64,000 bases of DNA, from positions 1-64,000 of the forward strand of contig NZ_JALIEA010000012.1 in assembly GCF_022869005.1 (NCBI RefSeq), in the 5' to 3' direction. Positions 37,541 to 47,007 of the stretch are shown one piece after another; the stretch's first letter is position 1; every line of letters starts with the position of its first letter. This DNA comes from Corynebacterium kalidii. Lineage in GTDB: Bacteria; Actinomycetota; Actinomycetes; Mycobacteriales; Mycobacteriaceae. The notes beneath the pieces are model-generated. The model searched no databases, was not told where the DNA came from, and worked only from the letters and a program-made list of their open reading frames with translations. The position numbers and the translations under genes were made by a program.

Positions 37541-37918
37541 TCAGCTTCCCGAGAGAACGACAGTGGCGATCAACTGGTCGAGCTTGCGGACATCGACGCC
37601 CCTCCCGAGCTCGATCTTGATCTTGCCGGCACGGGTCCACAACTCCAGTTCCGCGGTGAAGTCCAGCTTGCCGGCGTTTTCCGACGACCACATGTTGATC
37701 GCCGAGTACGGCAGCGAGTACATCTCCACCTTCTTTCCGCGGAGGCCCTGGGCGTCGCGGACGATGAGCCGCCGGTCGGTGAAGACCGCGGAATCACGGA
37801 ACGTCTTGTAGGCGGCGATCGGCCGCTCGCCGTGGACGAGCACCGGACCGATGTCCTCGGGGACCGGAACCTCCGACTGGAACATCCAGGATGTGATGGC
37901 GTTGAGTTCTGTCGACAT
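37541..37918 (-). CDS. Bacterial PH-domain protein (PF08000-like)
   Basis: 125-aa cytosolic protein with the bacterial PH fold: VHGERPIAAYKTFRDSAVFTDRRLIVRDAQGLRGKKVEMYSLPYSAINMWSSENAG. This is the bPH_1-like family; members may bind lipids or proteins, but no function is assigned. It is preceded by a 47-bp gap from the lipoate ligase homologue, possibly the same transcript. ATG 37918 lies after GTTTCCC in the minus strand with no clear ribosome site. Confidence 0.75.
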   Translation of the reverse strand: MSTELNAITSWMFQSEVPVPEDIGPVLVHGERPIAAYKTFRDSAVFTDRRLIVRDAQGLRGKKVEMYSLPYSAINMWSSENAGKLDFTAELELWTRAGKIKIELGRGVDVRKLDQLIATVVLSGS

Positions 37919-37965
37919 GGGAAACTTCTAACACACCGGGATGCCCCGGCCGGCACGCGCCACCG

Positions 37966-39033
37966 TCACGGAAGCCGGCGGGTCCACTCCTCGGTGGAGA
38001 ACTTCTCCTCGCAGCGTGCCCGGGCCTTCACGAGATCATCCTCGGTGATCGTCCCTTCCGCGGCGCCGTACTTGTCGCGGAAGTGGTTGAAGAACACCTC
38101 CAGGATCTCGGAGCGGGGCATCTGCGTCTGCGAGCGCATCGGATCGACGCGCTTCACCGCGGAGCGCTGCCCCTTGTCCCGAATCTTCTCCTTGCCGATG
38201 CGCAGGACCTCCATCATCTTCTCCGCGTCGATGTCGTAGGACATCGTCACGTGGTGGACCATCCAGCCGTTGCTGAAGCGTTTCTGGGCTGCGCCGCCGA
38301 TCTTGCCCTGTTCCGACGCGATGTCGTTCAGCGGGACGTAGCGGGCGCGTATCCCCACCTTCTCCAGTGCCTCCATGGTCCACTCGTCGAGGAAGGGGTA
38401 GGACTGCGCGAAGCTCAGCCCGTCCACCAACGCCTGGGGGACGACCAGGGAGTAGGTCACGCAGTTGCCCGGTTCCATGAACATCGCGCCACCGCCGGTG
38501 ACCCGCCGGGAGACGGTGATCCCGTGCCGGTCGGCGCCGTCCTGGTTGATCTCGTTGGAGTAGGACTGGAAGGATCCGATCACCACCTGCGGGGCGTTCC
38601 ACTCCCACAGCCGCATGAACGGTTTCCGGCGGCCTGCCGCGACCTCCTCGGTGAGGGTTTCGTCGAGTGCGACGTTGACCATCGGGTCGACGCTGGGACC
38701 GTGGATGACCTCGAGGTCAAGGTCTTCCCAGCTCACCGCGTGACCGAGTGCACGCCGGACGGCCACACCCACACCGTCGGCGGTGATGCCGAACAGGACG
38801 TCGTCGGGGTGGAGCGCCCCGGAAATCCTCGCGGACACGTCGGCGGCGCTCAGGTCCGCGGGCGCACCTTCCAGGGCACGGGTCATCCGCACGAGTGCCT
38901 CGTCCGGTTCAAGGAAGAAGTCGCCGGCGATGCGGACCCCGGAGAGCGTTCCGGTGGAGGTGTCACCGGCCCCGGCGACGTCGAGATCGACGACGATCAG
39001 TTTCCCACCCGGGACCTTGTACTCTCCGTGCAT
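37966..39033 (-). CDS. Lipoate-protein ligase A family protein with N-terminal accessory domain
   Basis: 355 aa. Residues ~1-110 look like the LplA C-terminal accessory domain (KLIVVDLDVAGAGDTSTG, LSGVRIAGDFFLEPDEAL), and residues ~115-355 are the BPL/LplA catalytic domain: MRLWEWNAPQVVIGSFQS, then SRRVTGGGAMFMEPGNC with the RRVTGGG lipoyl-AMP loop and GGAAQKRFSNGWMVHHVT with the catalytic Lys. The order is swapped relative to E. coli LplA. It would attach free lipoate to E2 and GcvH proteins. GAGGAAG precedes ATG 39033. Upstream is the convergent-facing recQ stop at 39181, 147 bp away. Confidence 0.85.
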   Translation of the reverse strand: MHGEYKVPGGKLIVVDLDVAGAGDTSTGTLSGVRIAGDFFLEPDEALVRMTRALEGAPADLSAADVSARISGALHPDDVLFGITADGVGVAVRRALGHAVSWEDLDLEVIHGPSVDPMVNVALDETLTEEVAAGRRKPFMRLWEWNAPQVVIGSFQSYSNEINQDGADRHGITVSRRVTGGGAMFMEPGNCVTYSLVVPQALVDGLSFAQSYPFLDEWTMEALEKVGIRARYVPLNDIASEQGKIGGAAQKRFSNGWMVHHVTMSYDIDAEKMMEVLRIGKEKIRDKGQRSAVKRVDPMRSQTQMPRSEILEVFFNHFRDKYGAAEGTITEDDLVKARARCEEKFSTEEWTRRLP

Positions 39034-39180
39034 CGGCTGGCTCTTCCTCTCGTGCGGGGCGTGGGGGTGTGGGGGAGGGCAGGGTAGAAGGCCCCCGGTT
39101 GTTGTTCCGCCGACCAGCCTACGCTGGCCCCCTTGGGCGACAGGGGACGGGCAGACTTCCCGGGAGACGGTCACCGACCG

Positions 39181-41310
39181 TCAGCCGCGCAGCGCCAGAG
39201 CGAAGGGGAGGACAGCATGGGCACCGGCCCGGCGCAGTTCACGGCCGGCGAGTGTCATCGCCCACCGGGAACCGATCTCGGTGTCGACGAGCATCACCAC
39301 CTGTCCGTCGACCGCCGCGGCGGTGGTCGGCTCGACGTGGACGGCGCCGTGGAGGTTCTGCACCCGGTAGGCACTGTTCACGTCGGGGGAACCCGGGTCA
39401 CGGGTGTACGACAGCTGCCCGCCGTCGGTCATCCTGCCGATCCTCGCCAGCCCGGTCGCCAGATCCGCACAGGTCACCGGACGCGTCGTGCCGGGCATCC
39501 CGACCACCACCGTCGGCCGTTCGTCCCAGTCCCACTCCTTCAGCACCCGGATGCACCAGTCGGCGATGTTCTTCGGCACCGGGGCGTCCTCGGCGCCGTC
39601 GGCGAGGAAGCCGCGCAGCACCTGGCCCGGTCCCAGGTCGGTGAACCGGGCGACGGCACGTCCGGCGGACACCCGCTCCTCGGGCGGGATCTTCCCCTTC
39701 AGCGGTACGCCGATGGTCGCCATGCCCGACGGCCACTGGCCCCGCGGCTCGACGGGGATACCGATCCCGGACAGGATGCGACGGGCCCCGGAGGCACTGT
39801 CGTCGCTGACCCCGGAGTCCCACCACTGACCGGCGCAGACGTCGCACCGGCCGCAGTCCCGGGCATGGGGGTCGTCGAGCGTCTCGGCGAGGAAACGCAT
39901 CCGGCACCGGCGCCCCGCCTCGTACTCCAGCATTGCTTCGGCCTCCGTCCGCCGTGCCTCGGCGACCGCCGCGTAGCGACGGGCGTCGTAGGTCCACGGG
40001 ACACCCGTGGAGACGAACCCACCCTGTACCCGGTCGACGGCACCATCGACCTGCAGAGTCTTCAACAACAGCTCCAACCTGGAGCGCTTCACCCCGACCA
40101 GTGGCTCCAGCGCCGGCACGGACAGCGCCGAACCGGCGTCGGCCAACGCCTCCAGCACAGCCTGGGCCTCGTCCTCGTCCGGCATCGAGGCGGTGGCGAA
40201 GTACTCCCAGATGTTCGGGTCCTCGTTACCGGGCAACAGCAGGACGTCCGCGTTGTCCGTGGCACGCCCGGCACGCCCCACCTGCTGGTAGTAGGCCACC
40301 GCGGAGCTCGGGGCACCCAGGTGCACCACGAAACCGAGGTCGGGTTTGTCGAATCCCATCCCCAGCGCACTGGTCGCCACCAGCGCCTTGATCTCGTTGT
40401 CTTTCAGTGACCGCTCCAGCCTTGCACGCTCCTCGGCGTCGGTACGGCCGGTGTAGGAGGCCACGTCCCACCCTGCCTCGGCCAGGGCACGGGTGGTGTC
40501 CTCGGCCGCGGACACCGTCAGCGCGTAGATGATGCCCGACCCCTGGAAATCGCCGAGGTGCTGGACGAGCCACCCGATCCGGTGTTCGGCCGTGGCCGTC
40601 GGCGCGGCACCGAGGCGGAGCGAGTCGCGCGACAGCGGGCCACGGACGACCATGGTGTCCTCACCGAGTTGCGCGGCGACATCGGCCACCACGCGGCTGT
40701 TCGCCGTCGCCGTCGTCGCCAACACCGGGAGTTCGGCGGGCAGCCCGTCGAGCAGCGTGCCGATCCGCCGGTAGTCGGGACGGAAGTCGTGGCCCCAGTC
40801 CGAGATACAGTGCGCCTCGTCCACCACGATCATCCCCACCCCGGCCCGTGCGGGATCGAGCAGGACGTCGAGGACGTTCGTGCGGAACTTCGGGTTCGTC
40901 AGCCGTTCCGGCGAGATCAGCAGCACGTCGAGCTCGCCGGCGGTGAGGCTGTCCAACACCGCGTCCCACTCCGTCGCGTTCGACGAGTTGATCGTCGCCG
41001 CACGCACTCCGGCACGCTCAGCGGCGGCGACCTGGTCGCGCATCAACGCCAGGAGAGGGGAGATGATCAACGTCGGCCCCCGTTCGGCGCCGTACCCCTC
41101 GCGGATCAGGCGCGCGGCGACGAAGTAGACCGCCGACTTCCCCCATCCGGTGCGCTGCACCACGAGGACCCGTTTATGGTCCCGGACGAGGGCGGCGACC
41201 GCGTCGAACTGGCCGTCGCGGAATGCGGCGTCCTCACGGCCGGTCAGCTCGCGCAGGATCTCCGTGGCACGGACGCGGAGGGGGTCGTCGAAAGGGTTGT
41301 CGCTCGGCAT
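39181..41310 (-). CDS. RecQ-type DNA helicase fused to a phosphoribosyltransferase-like domain
   Basis: 709 aa. SF2 motifs: Walker A VVQRTGWGKSAVYFV, DEAH as VVDEAHCISDWGHDFRPDYRRI, motif VI GRAGRATDNADVLL. A zinc-like CxxC cluster appears as RRCRMRF and CGRCDVCAGQW. The last ~220 residues do not resemble RQC/HRDC; GQVVMLVDTEIGSRWAMTLAGRELRRAGAHAVLP looks like a phosphoribosyltransferase PRPP loop, as reported in actinobacterial RecQ-like proteins. ATG 41310 sits nine bases after a TAGTGT -10-like element. Role in DNA repair is inferred. Confidence 0.85.
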   Translation of the reverse strand: MPSDNPFDDPLRVRATEILRELTGREDAAFRDGQFDAVAALVRDHKRVLVVQRTGWGKSAVYFVAARLIREGYGAERGPTLIISPLLALMRDQVAAAERAGVRAATINSSNATEWDAVLDSLTAGELDVLLISPERLTNPKFRTNVLDVLLDPARAGVGMIVVDEAHCISDWGHDFRPDYRRIGTLLDGLPAELPVLATTATANSRVVADVAAQLGEDTMVVRGPLSRDSLRLGAAPTATAEHRIGWLVQHLGDFQGSGIIYALTVSAAEDTTRALAEAGWDVASYTGRTDAEERARLERSLKDNEIKALVATSALGMGFDKPDLGFVVHLGAPSSAVAYYQQVGRAGRATDNADVLLLPGNEDPNIWEYFATASMPDEDEAQAVLEALADAGSALSVPALEPLVGVKRSRLELLLKTLQVDGAVDRVQGGFVSTGVPWTYDARRYAAVAEARRTEAEAMLEYEAGRRCRMRFLAETLDDPHARDCGRCDVCAGQWWDSGVSDDSASGARRILSGIGIPVEPRGQWPSGMATIGVPLKGKIPPEERVSAGRAVARFTDLGPGQVLRGFLADGAEDAPVPKNIADWCIRVLKEWDWDERPTVVVGMPGTTRPVTCADLATGLARIGRMTDGGQLSYTRDPGSPDVNSAYRVQNLHGAVHVEPTTAAAVDGQVVMLVDTEIGSRWAMTLAGRELRRAGAHAVLPFALALRG

Positions 41311-41376
41311 GGGGTCCACACTAGAACACGGTACGGACATGAAACCCCGGCGTGTGCCGCGCCGGGCGAGGTGGCG

Positions 41377-41587
41377 TCAGCGGGTCCAGTCTGCAGACCG
41401 GACCACCACGATCCCCGCGCTGACGAGTGCCAGCACGATCATTCCGCCGACCGCATAGGAGGTCGAGAACCCCGCCAGACCGGCGAGCGACACGACGAAG
41501 GGGCCGGTCCACGGCCACGCCCATGGGGATGCCGCCGAACATCACGATGACGGTCAGGATGCCCACAAGCGTCGCTGAGGTACTCAT
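41377..41587 (-). pseudogene. Small membrane protein gene with a frameshift
   Basis: ATG 41587 opens MSTSATLVGILTVIVMFGGIPMG, a membrane helix. In the next frame, after one base, the sequence continues WAWPWTGPFVVSLAGLAGFS then SYAVGGMIVLALVSAGIVVV and ends RSADWTR at TGA 41377. Both parts read as one ~70-aa two- or three-helix protein broken at about 41521. In the annotated frame the tail turns Arg/Gly-rich and loses the helices. Sequencing error, pseudogene or programmed shift are all possible. Confidence 0.65.
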
Positions 41588-41656
41588 GTCGTTAGTCTAG
41601 GGGACGCACTGATTCACACGGTCGCCGTGATTCCCACTGGCGCGGAGGAGGCCACC

Positions 41657-41986
41657 ATGGACGCCGGTCCCGCACGCCTGGTCGGCGGTGTCGGTTGCGC
41701 GCACTGGGCGTCGCAGCTGGACGTCGTGGCGATCAGGTTCCACTGCTGCGGACGGACGTACCCCTGTCTGCACTGTCACGACGAGGCCGAGGACCACCGC
41801 ATCGTCCCGTGGCCCCGCGGGTGCGGTGACACCGGGGATGCCGTCCTGTGCCGTGTGTGCGGGCACTGGATGACGGTGCGGGAGTACCTCGGCAGCGGTT
41901 CGTCCTGTCCCGGATGCGGGGCGGACTTCAATCCCGGGTGCTCGCTGCACGCCCACCTGTACTTCGAGGTGGACGGGGGGTGGTAA
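41657..41986 (+). CDS. CHY zinc finger protein
   Basis: 109-aa protein with the CHY-type zinc-binding pattern (PF05495): CAHW, then FHCCGRTYPCLHCHDEAEDH, VLCRVCGHWMTVREYL, and CPGCGADFNPGC. Around ten Cys/His ligands fit three zinc ions. Related actinobacterial proteins are uncharacterised; plant/yeast relatives are RING-linked. ATG 41657 follows GGAGGAGG by 6 nt; ATG 41627 in frame adds ten residues. No obvious partners. Confidence 0.85.
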   Translation: MDAGPARLVGGVGCAHWASQLDVVAIRFHCCGRTYPCLHCHDEAEDHRIVPWPRGCGDTGDAVLCRVCGHWMTVREYLGSGSSCPGCGADFNPGCSLHAHLYFEVDGGW

Positions 41987-42056
41987 AGGGGGGTCTTGAG
42001 TCTGTGTGCTGCGGCATGATATGCAGGCAGGGACCAGCAGGTACAGTCTGCGGGTG

Positions 42057-42077
42057 ACGGGCCGTCGGGCGGCCCGT
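42057..42077 (+). promoter_or_regulatory. Inverted repeat ahead of the old-yellow-enzyme gene
   Basis: 8-bp arms ACGGGCCG/CGGCCCGT with a 5-nt loop (42057-42064, 42070-42077), 43 bp before GTG 42121. It could be a leader hairpin or an operator of a dimeric repressor. Confidence 0.35.
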
Positions 42078-42120
42078 GACAGACATACACACCGGATACT
42101 TACACTTTTGGAGAGTCACC

Positions 42121-43350
42121 GTGACCCCTACACCGGTTGCCGCGCCCCTGGAGCTGCCGTGCGGCACCACCCTGAAGAACCGTCTCGTGAAGGCCGCGAC
42201 GCACGAGGGTCTGGCGACCCCGGCGGGTGGACCGTCCAACCAGCATCTCGACCTGTACCGCCGATGGGCCCACGGCGGTTCCGGGCTCGTGGTGACCGGT
42301 GGTGTGATGGTGGACTCCGAACACCGGGGGGAGCCGGGATCCGTCGTGGTCACCGACGACCGGCACCTCGACATGCTGCGCGACTGGGCGACCGCCGGCA
42401 CGGTCAACGACACGCACCTGTGGATGCAGCTCAACCATCCGGGTAAGCAGTCCCCGCGGAGCGTCAACAGGTACCCGGTGGCGCCCAGTGCGGTGCCGGT
42501 GTCCGGACGTATCCGGCGGTACTTCGCCGAGCCGCGTGAGCTCACTGTCTCCGACATCGAGCTGATCGTGTGGCGCTTCGCGTACACCGCCCTGATCGCC
42601 AGGGAGACCGGGTTCACCGGTGTGCAGATCCAGGCGGGGCACGGCTACCTCATCAACGAGTTCCTGTCCCCGGCCGACAACCTGCGGACCGACGAGTACG
42701 GCGGCGACCTGGAGGGGCGGATGCGTCTGCTCGTCGAGGTCTACCAGGCGGTGCGCCGGAAGGTCGGCGACGACTTCCCGGTGTCCGTGCGGATCAACGC
42801 CTCGGACGGGATCCCCGGTGGATTCGGAGAGGAGGAGTCGTTCGAGGTGGCGACGAAGCTCGCCGAGCTGGGCGTCGACGTCATCGAGGTGTCCGGCGGC
42901 ACCTACGCCACGCCGTTGATGCTCGGGGACGAGGTCGACGCCACCGGTGACACCGGCGAGGTGTTCTTCGGTGACCACGCCCGACGCATCCGGGACGCAG
43001 TGGACGTCCCGGTGCTGGTCACCGGAGGGTTCCGGTGCGCCGCCGACGTGGAGAACGGACTGGAGCAGGGGCTCGGGGACCTGATCGGGATGGCGCGCCC
43101 CATGGTGCTCATCCCGGAGCTGGCCAACGACATCCTCGTCCACGGTGACCGCGAGCGGGTCCGGCTGCCGCGGCTGACGACCCACATCGGGTCACTGGAC
43201 GAGCACGCGGAGTCCCTGATGGGGATCTCGTGGTACGAGATGCAGATGGACCGGATCACCGACGGCCGTGCCATCAGCGGGGACGGTCTGGCGGCCCTGT
43301 GGTTCGCGGCGAAGCGCCACGGTATGCGGGCGGTCTTCCCGCGCCGGTGA
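42121..43350 (+). CDS. Old yellow enzyme family NADH:flavin oxidoreductase
   Basis: 409-aa FMN TIM-barrel oxidoreductase. Family elements: LKNRLVKAATHEGLAT, THLWMQLNHPGKQ, QAGHGYLINEFLSPADNLRTDEYGG with the proton-relay tyrosine, and DVPVLVTGGFRC phosphate region. The substrate-binding residue pattern (GHGY with AHHH type pairing) is close to OYE class relatives for enones. Substrate unknown. GTG 42121 is preferred over ATG 42076 since GGAGA is 8 nt upstream. Ends 57 bp before a strong hairpin. Confidence 0.88.
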   Translation: MTPTPVAAPLELPCGTTLKNRLVKAATHEGLATPAGGPSNQHLDLYRRWAHGGSGLVVTGGVMVDSEHRGEPGSVVVTDDRHLDMLRDWATAGTVNDTHLWMQLNHPGKQSPRSVNRYPVAPSAVPVSGRIRRYFAEPRELTVSDIELIVWRFAYTALIARETGFTGVQIQAGHGYLINEFLSPADNLRTDEYGGDLEGRMRLLVEVYQAVRRKVGDDFPVSVRINASDGIPGGFGEEESFEVATKLAELGVDVIEVSGGTYATPLMLGDEVDATGDTGEVFFGDHARRIRDAVDVPVLVTGGFRCAADVENGLEQGLGDLIGMARPMVLIPELANDILVHGDRERVRLPRLTTHIGSLDEHAESLMGISWYEMQMDRITDGRAISGDGLAALWFAAKRHGMRAVFPRR

Positions 43351-43407
43351 CCGCGGGGCCGGCGGTCACCCGCTGCCCCGTGATCCGGGGGAGGGGTGCT
43401 GAATGAC

Positions 43408-43458
43408 ATGAACCCCGCATCGTCCGACCCGGATTCGGGGAGACGGTGCGGGGTTCAT
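43408..43458. terminator. Bidirectional terminator-like hairpin
   Basis: 17-bp arms 43408-43424 and 43442-43458 (ATGAACCCCGCATCGTC) with one wobble and an internal CCCG-GATT-CGGG hairpin. Serves both the OYE gene from the left and tRNA-His from the right. Confidence 0.75.
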
Positions 43459-43465
43459 TTCTCGG

Positions 43466-43538
43466 GGTGGCTGACGGGACTCGAACCCGCGACACCCAGG
43501 ATCACAACCTGGTGCTCTACCAGCTGAACTACAGCCAC
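43466..43538 (-). tRNA. tRNA-His (anticodon GTG)
   Basis: 73 nt on the minus strand, acceptor GTGGCTG with CAGCCAC, anticodon loop TTGTGAT giving GTG, T-loop GGTTCGAGTCC. The base before the 5' end is G, as required for histidine tRNA (G-1, at 43539). Discriminator C. Confidence 0.95.
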
Positions 43539-43635
43539 CATGCATGCATAACGGCAACCAGGCCCGGCGTCGTTGCTGCAGCGGGATTCATACTAGACCA
43601 CGCTGGGCGTACGCGCCAAAACGAGCCGTGCGCTG

Positions 43636-44265
43636 TCAGATCGGGGTGGCCTCGGACGCCCGGGCGGCGAACTCCTTCGCCTCACCGTTGGTGGGGCCGG
43701 GGGAGGGCACGAACAGGGCGCGGCGGTAGTAGTCGAGCTCCCGGATGGACTCACGGATGTCGGCGAGCGCACGGTGCTGCATCCCCTTGTCCGGCTGGTT
43801 GCTGTAGGCCCGCGGGTACCACCGGCGGGCGAGCTCCTTGATCGAGGACACGTCGATCATGCGGTAGTGCAGGAACGCGTCCAGGTCAGGCATGTACCGG
43901 GAGATGAACTTGCGGTCGCTGGCGATCGAGTTCCCCGCCAGCGGGGCGGCCCCGGCGACCGGAACGTACTTCTTCAGGTACTCCACGACCTGTGCCTCGG
44001 CGTCGGAGACACTCACCGAACTGTCGCGGATCTGCTCGGTCAGCCCGGAGGTGGCGTGCATCTTCGTGACGAAGTCATCCATACCGGCGAGCTCCTCCTC
44101 GGACGCGTGGATCACGATGTCGATACCGTCGTCCAGCGGGGTCAGCTCGGCATCGGTGACGACGACCGCGATCTCGACGAGCACGTGCCGGTCCGGGTCG
44201 AGCCCGGTCATCTCGCAGTCGGCCCAGACGATCCGGTCGTTCTTGGCGATCTGGTTCGGGGTCAT
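43636..44265 (-). CDS. orn: Oligoribonuclease
   Basis: DEDD-family 3'-5' exoribonuclease (209 aa) that degrades diribonucleotides and pGpG. The exo motifs are [14 protein letters not shown] with the first Asp/Glu, [11 protein letters not shown], and the C-terminal [14 protein letters not shown]. 209 aa against ~180 in E. coli; the extra tail is [26 protein letters not shown]. The start ATG 44265 is preceded by AAAGGGCCC. The gene sits 19 bp upstream of the SDR stop, in the same leftward direction. Confidence 0.95.
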   Translation of the reverse strand: MTPNQIAKNDRIVWADCEMTGLDPDRHVLVEIAVVVTDAELTPLDDGIDIVIHASEEELAGMDDFVTKMHATSGLTEQIRDSSVSVSDAEAQVVEYLKKYVPVAGAAPLAGNSIASDRKFISRYMPDLDAFLHYRMIDVSSIKELARRWYPRAYSNQPDKGMQHRALADIRESIRELDYYRRALFVPSPGPTNGEAKEFAARASEATPI

Positions 44266-44284
44266 GGATGGGGCCCTTTCGTGT

Positions 44285-45118
44285 CTAGTCTTCGGCCATG
44301 CGCGAGTACGCCGCGCCGAACAGGGGGGCGGTCAGCCGCCGGGGGAGGTAGGTGGACAGTACGTTGGCCACCTTCGACAGCCCGCCGGGGACGACGCGGA
44401 GCTTGTTCGCGGCGAGGGCGTCGAGCGTCTCCGTCGCGCAGTCCGGGTAGGTCGTCCACACGAAGTCCGGGGTGGCACGGTCGACAACCGTACGCTCCGC
44501 ATCGGCCTTCACCTCCTCGCGCACCGGCCCCGGGGCGAGCAGGGTGCACCGCACACCGGTGCCCTTCAGTTCGTAGTGCAGGGCCTCGGTGAAGGTGTTC
44601 ACCATGGCCTTGGTGCCGACGTAGGTCGCGTTGTTCGGGATGGCGGCGTTACCGGCGACCGACCCCACGTTGACGATGCCGGCGTCGCCACCGGCGACCA
44701 TCCCCGGCAACACCGCGGCGGTGAGCTCGAAGACGGCGGTGGCGTTGAGCTCGAACTGAAGGCGTTCATAGGACGGGTCGAGCTTCCGGAACTGGCCGAA
44801 GGTGGCCACGCCGGCGGAGTTGACGATGATGTGCACGTCCCGTGCCGCCAGCTCGTCGACGAGGACGGCGCGGGCGGCGGCGTCGGCGAGGTCGCACGCG
44901 CGGATCTCCACGCGGACATCCGGACGCGCGGCGGCGACCTCGTCGCGGACCTGCTCCATGGGCCCGGTCGTCCGGGCGACGAGGAGGAGGTTGTGCCCGC
45001 GGCGGCCGAGCTCCACCGCGATCGCCTGCCCGATTCCCGACGACGCGCCGGTCACGACGGCGACGCGGTCCGGGCCGGGGGCGGGGAGGGAAGGATGGCG
45101 GGGGGGACGACGGAACAC
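44285..45118 (-). CDS. SDR family oxidoreductase
   Basis: 277-aa short-chain dehydrogenase/reductase. Rossmann TGASSGIG after a Pro-rich 18-residue tail, NSAGVA, the catalytic Ser in NVGSVAG and the Tyr-Lys pair in YVGTKA. ATG 45118 is kept, but the start of the conserved region is near VAVVTGAS. Substrate is unknown; DltE/acyl-sugar type reductases in this family act on lipid-linked substrates. Upstream is the divergent SLC13 gene, with ~220 bp between them. orn follows downstream. Confidence 0.85.
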   Translation of the reverse strand: MFRRPPRHPSLPAPGPDRVAVVTGASSGIGQAIAVELGRRGHNLLLVARTTGPMEQVRDEVAAARPDVRVEIRACDLADAAARAVLVDELAARDVHIIVNSAGVATFGQFRKLDPSYERLQFELNATAVFELTAAVLPGMVAGGDAGIVNVGSVAGNAAIPNNATYVGTKAMVNTFTEALHYELKGTGVRCTLLAPGPVREEVKADAERTVVDRATPDFVWTTYPDCATETLDALAANKLRVVPGGLSKVANVLSTYLPRRLTAPLFGAAYSRMAED

Positions 45119-45336
45119 GATGGCGGGACTCCTCGGTGTGGTCGGGATGACGTGCCATCTCAGGCTACACGGGGGTTACACGGGGGGACGGACACGAACG
45201 CCGAACGGGAACCCGCCGGGACACAGGCCGTCCGGGGTTGGGGAGGGGGCAACCCCGTCCGGAACAACATTAGCCTCGGGATAGTAGCGGACCCTAGTGT
45301 TGTGCCTGACGTTCACGATCCATGAGAGGACACGAC

Positions 45337-46920
45337 ATGTCTGAGACCACCGGTGACACCCTCACCGCAGAAGAACAGCGCGAGGCAGGTGAGGCGGAAC
45401 GGGCCGGTAACCGGAAGAAGTTCATCGGCCTCGGCGTTGGCCTCGTCCTGGCCGTCGCGATCTATTTCCTGTTCCCGTCCAACGGCGCCGACCTCGTCAA
45501 CGAGGCACACCCCGACGACGAGGGCGGACCGTACTCCGTCGGCACCATGGCCATCACCGCCGCCGTCATGGTGCTCATGGGCGCCTGGTGGATGACCGGT
45601 GCGCTGCCGCTGGCAGCCACGGCCATGGTCCCCCTGGTGGCGTTCCCGATCCTCCAGGTCGCGACGATGAAGGACGCCGCGGCCCCCTACGCCGACCCGA
45701 CGATCTTCCTGTTCATGGGCGGTTTCGTCCTCGCCCTCGGCATCCAGCGGTGGGGTCTGCACCGGCGCTTGGCGCTACTGGTGGTGTACGCCGTCGGGAC
45801 GAAGCCGAAGCAGCTGGTCCTCGGGTTCATGGTCGCCACAGGCTTCATGTCGATGTGGGTGTCGAACACCGCCACCGCCGTGGTGATGCTGCCCATCGGC
45901 GTGTCCGTGCTGGCGCTGACCGCCGAGCGCGTCGGCGGGCACCAGAACCAGAGGAAGTTCGCGACCGCGCTCATGCTGGCCATCGCGTACTCCGCCTCGA
46001 TCGGGTCCCTCGGCACGCTGATCGGTACCCCGCCGAACGCGTTCATGGCGGCGTACATGTCCTCGACCCACGGCATCGAGATCGGCTTCGGACGCTGGAT
46101 GATGGTCGGGCTGCCGCTCGCCGTCGTGTTCACGGTCGTGGCCTGGCTGGTCCTGGTGACCGTGTTCAAGCCCGAGATGGACGAGATCCCCGGCGGCAAG
46201 GAGCTGATCCGCAAGGAGATCGACGACATGGGCAGGATCACCCGCCCCGAGGTCGTCGCCGGTGTGATCTTCGTGTGCACCGCCGTCGCCTGGATCACGA
46301 TCCCGCTGCTGGCCGAGTACGTGGACTGGTGGTCGATCACCATCGCCGACGCCGCCATTGCGATGGCCGCCGCCGTGGCCATGTTCACCGTGCCGGTCAA
46401 CCGGCGTGGTACCCGTGTGATCGACTGGGAGCACGCCAAGGCACTGCCCTGGGACGTCCTGATCCTGTTCGGTGGTGGCCTGTCCCTGTCGTCGATGGTG
46501 ACGGCCTCGGGCCTGTCGCTGTGGATCGGCGAGATGGTCAAGGGGATGGAGGTCCTGCCGCTGGTCCTGCTGGTCCTGGCGATCGCGGCCGTGGTCCTGG
46601 TCCTGACCGAGTTCACCTCGAACACCGCGACCGCCGCGACCTTCATCCCGATCATGGGCGGGGTCGCCATCGGTATCGGCCTGACCGGCGACGGCATGAT
46701 GAACATCATGGTCCTCATCATCCCCACCGCGCTGGCCGCCACCTGTGCGTTCATGCTGCCGGTGGCGACGCCGCCGAACGCCATCGCCTACGGTTCGGGC
46801 TACGTCCGCGCCGGGGACATGATCAAGGGCGGGGTGTGGCTGAACATCATCGCCGTCTTCCTGATCACCCTCACCGTGTTCGCCCTGGCGGTGCCGGTGT
46901 TCGGACTGACCTTCGGTTAG
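45337..46920 (+). CDS. SLC13/DASS family anion:sodium symporter
   Basis: 527-aa membrane transporter for dicarboxylates, sulfate or similar anions. The two diagnostic SNT motifs appear: SNTATAVVMLPIG in the first half and SNTATAATFIPIMG in the second, with GTLIGTPPN and PVATPPNAIAYGSG near the substrate site. ATG 45337 has GAGAGGACACG upstream; ATG 45322 is a possible earlier start. The protein is close in length to C. glutamicum DccT-type transporters, so a dicarboxylate is plausible. A promoter-like stretch TTAGCCTCGGGATAGTAG lies ~60 bp upstream. Confidence 0.9.
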   Translation: MSETTGDTLTAEEQREAGEAERAGNRKKFIGLGVGLVLAVAIYFLFPSNGADLVNEAHPDDEGGPYSVGTMAITAAVMVLMGAWWMTGALPLAATAMVPLVAFPILQVATMKDAAAPYADPTIFLFMGGFVLALGIQRWGLHRRLALLVVYAVGTKPKQLVLGFMVATGFMSMWVSNTATAVVMLPIGVSVLALTAERVGGHQNQRKFATALMLAIAYSASIGSLGTLIGTPPNAFMAAYMSSTHGIEIGFGRWMMVGLPLAVVFTVVAWLVLVTVFKPEMDEIPGGKELIRKEIDDMGRITRPEVVAGVIFVCTAVAWITIPLLAEYVDWWSITIADAAIAMAAAVAMFTVPVNRRGTRVIDWEHAKALPWDVLILFGGGLSLSSMVTASGLSLWIGEMVKGMEVLPLVLLVLAIAAVVLVLTEFTSNTATAATFIPIMGGVAIGIGLTGDGMMNIMVLIIPTALAATCAFMLPVATPPNAIAYGSGYVRAGDMIKGGVWLNIIAVFLITLTVFALAVPVFGLTFG

Positions 46921-47007
46921 CACGACCTGTCCTCCCGGGGCCGGGGTGCGGCATAGTAGCGTCGCACCGAGAGAACCCCGGACCAGGACAGAGAGCGAGC
47001 GGATGCA

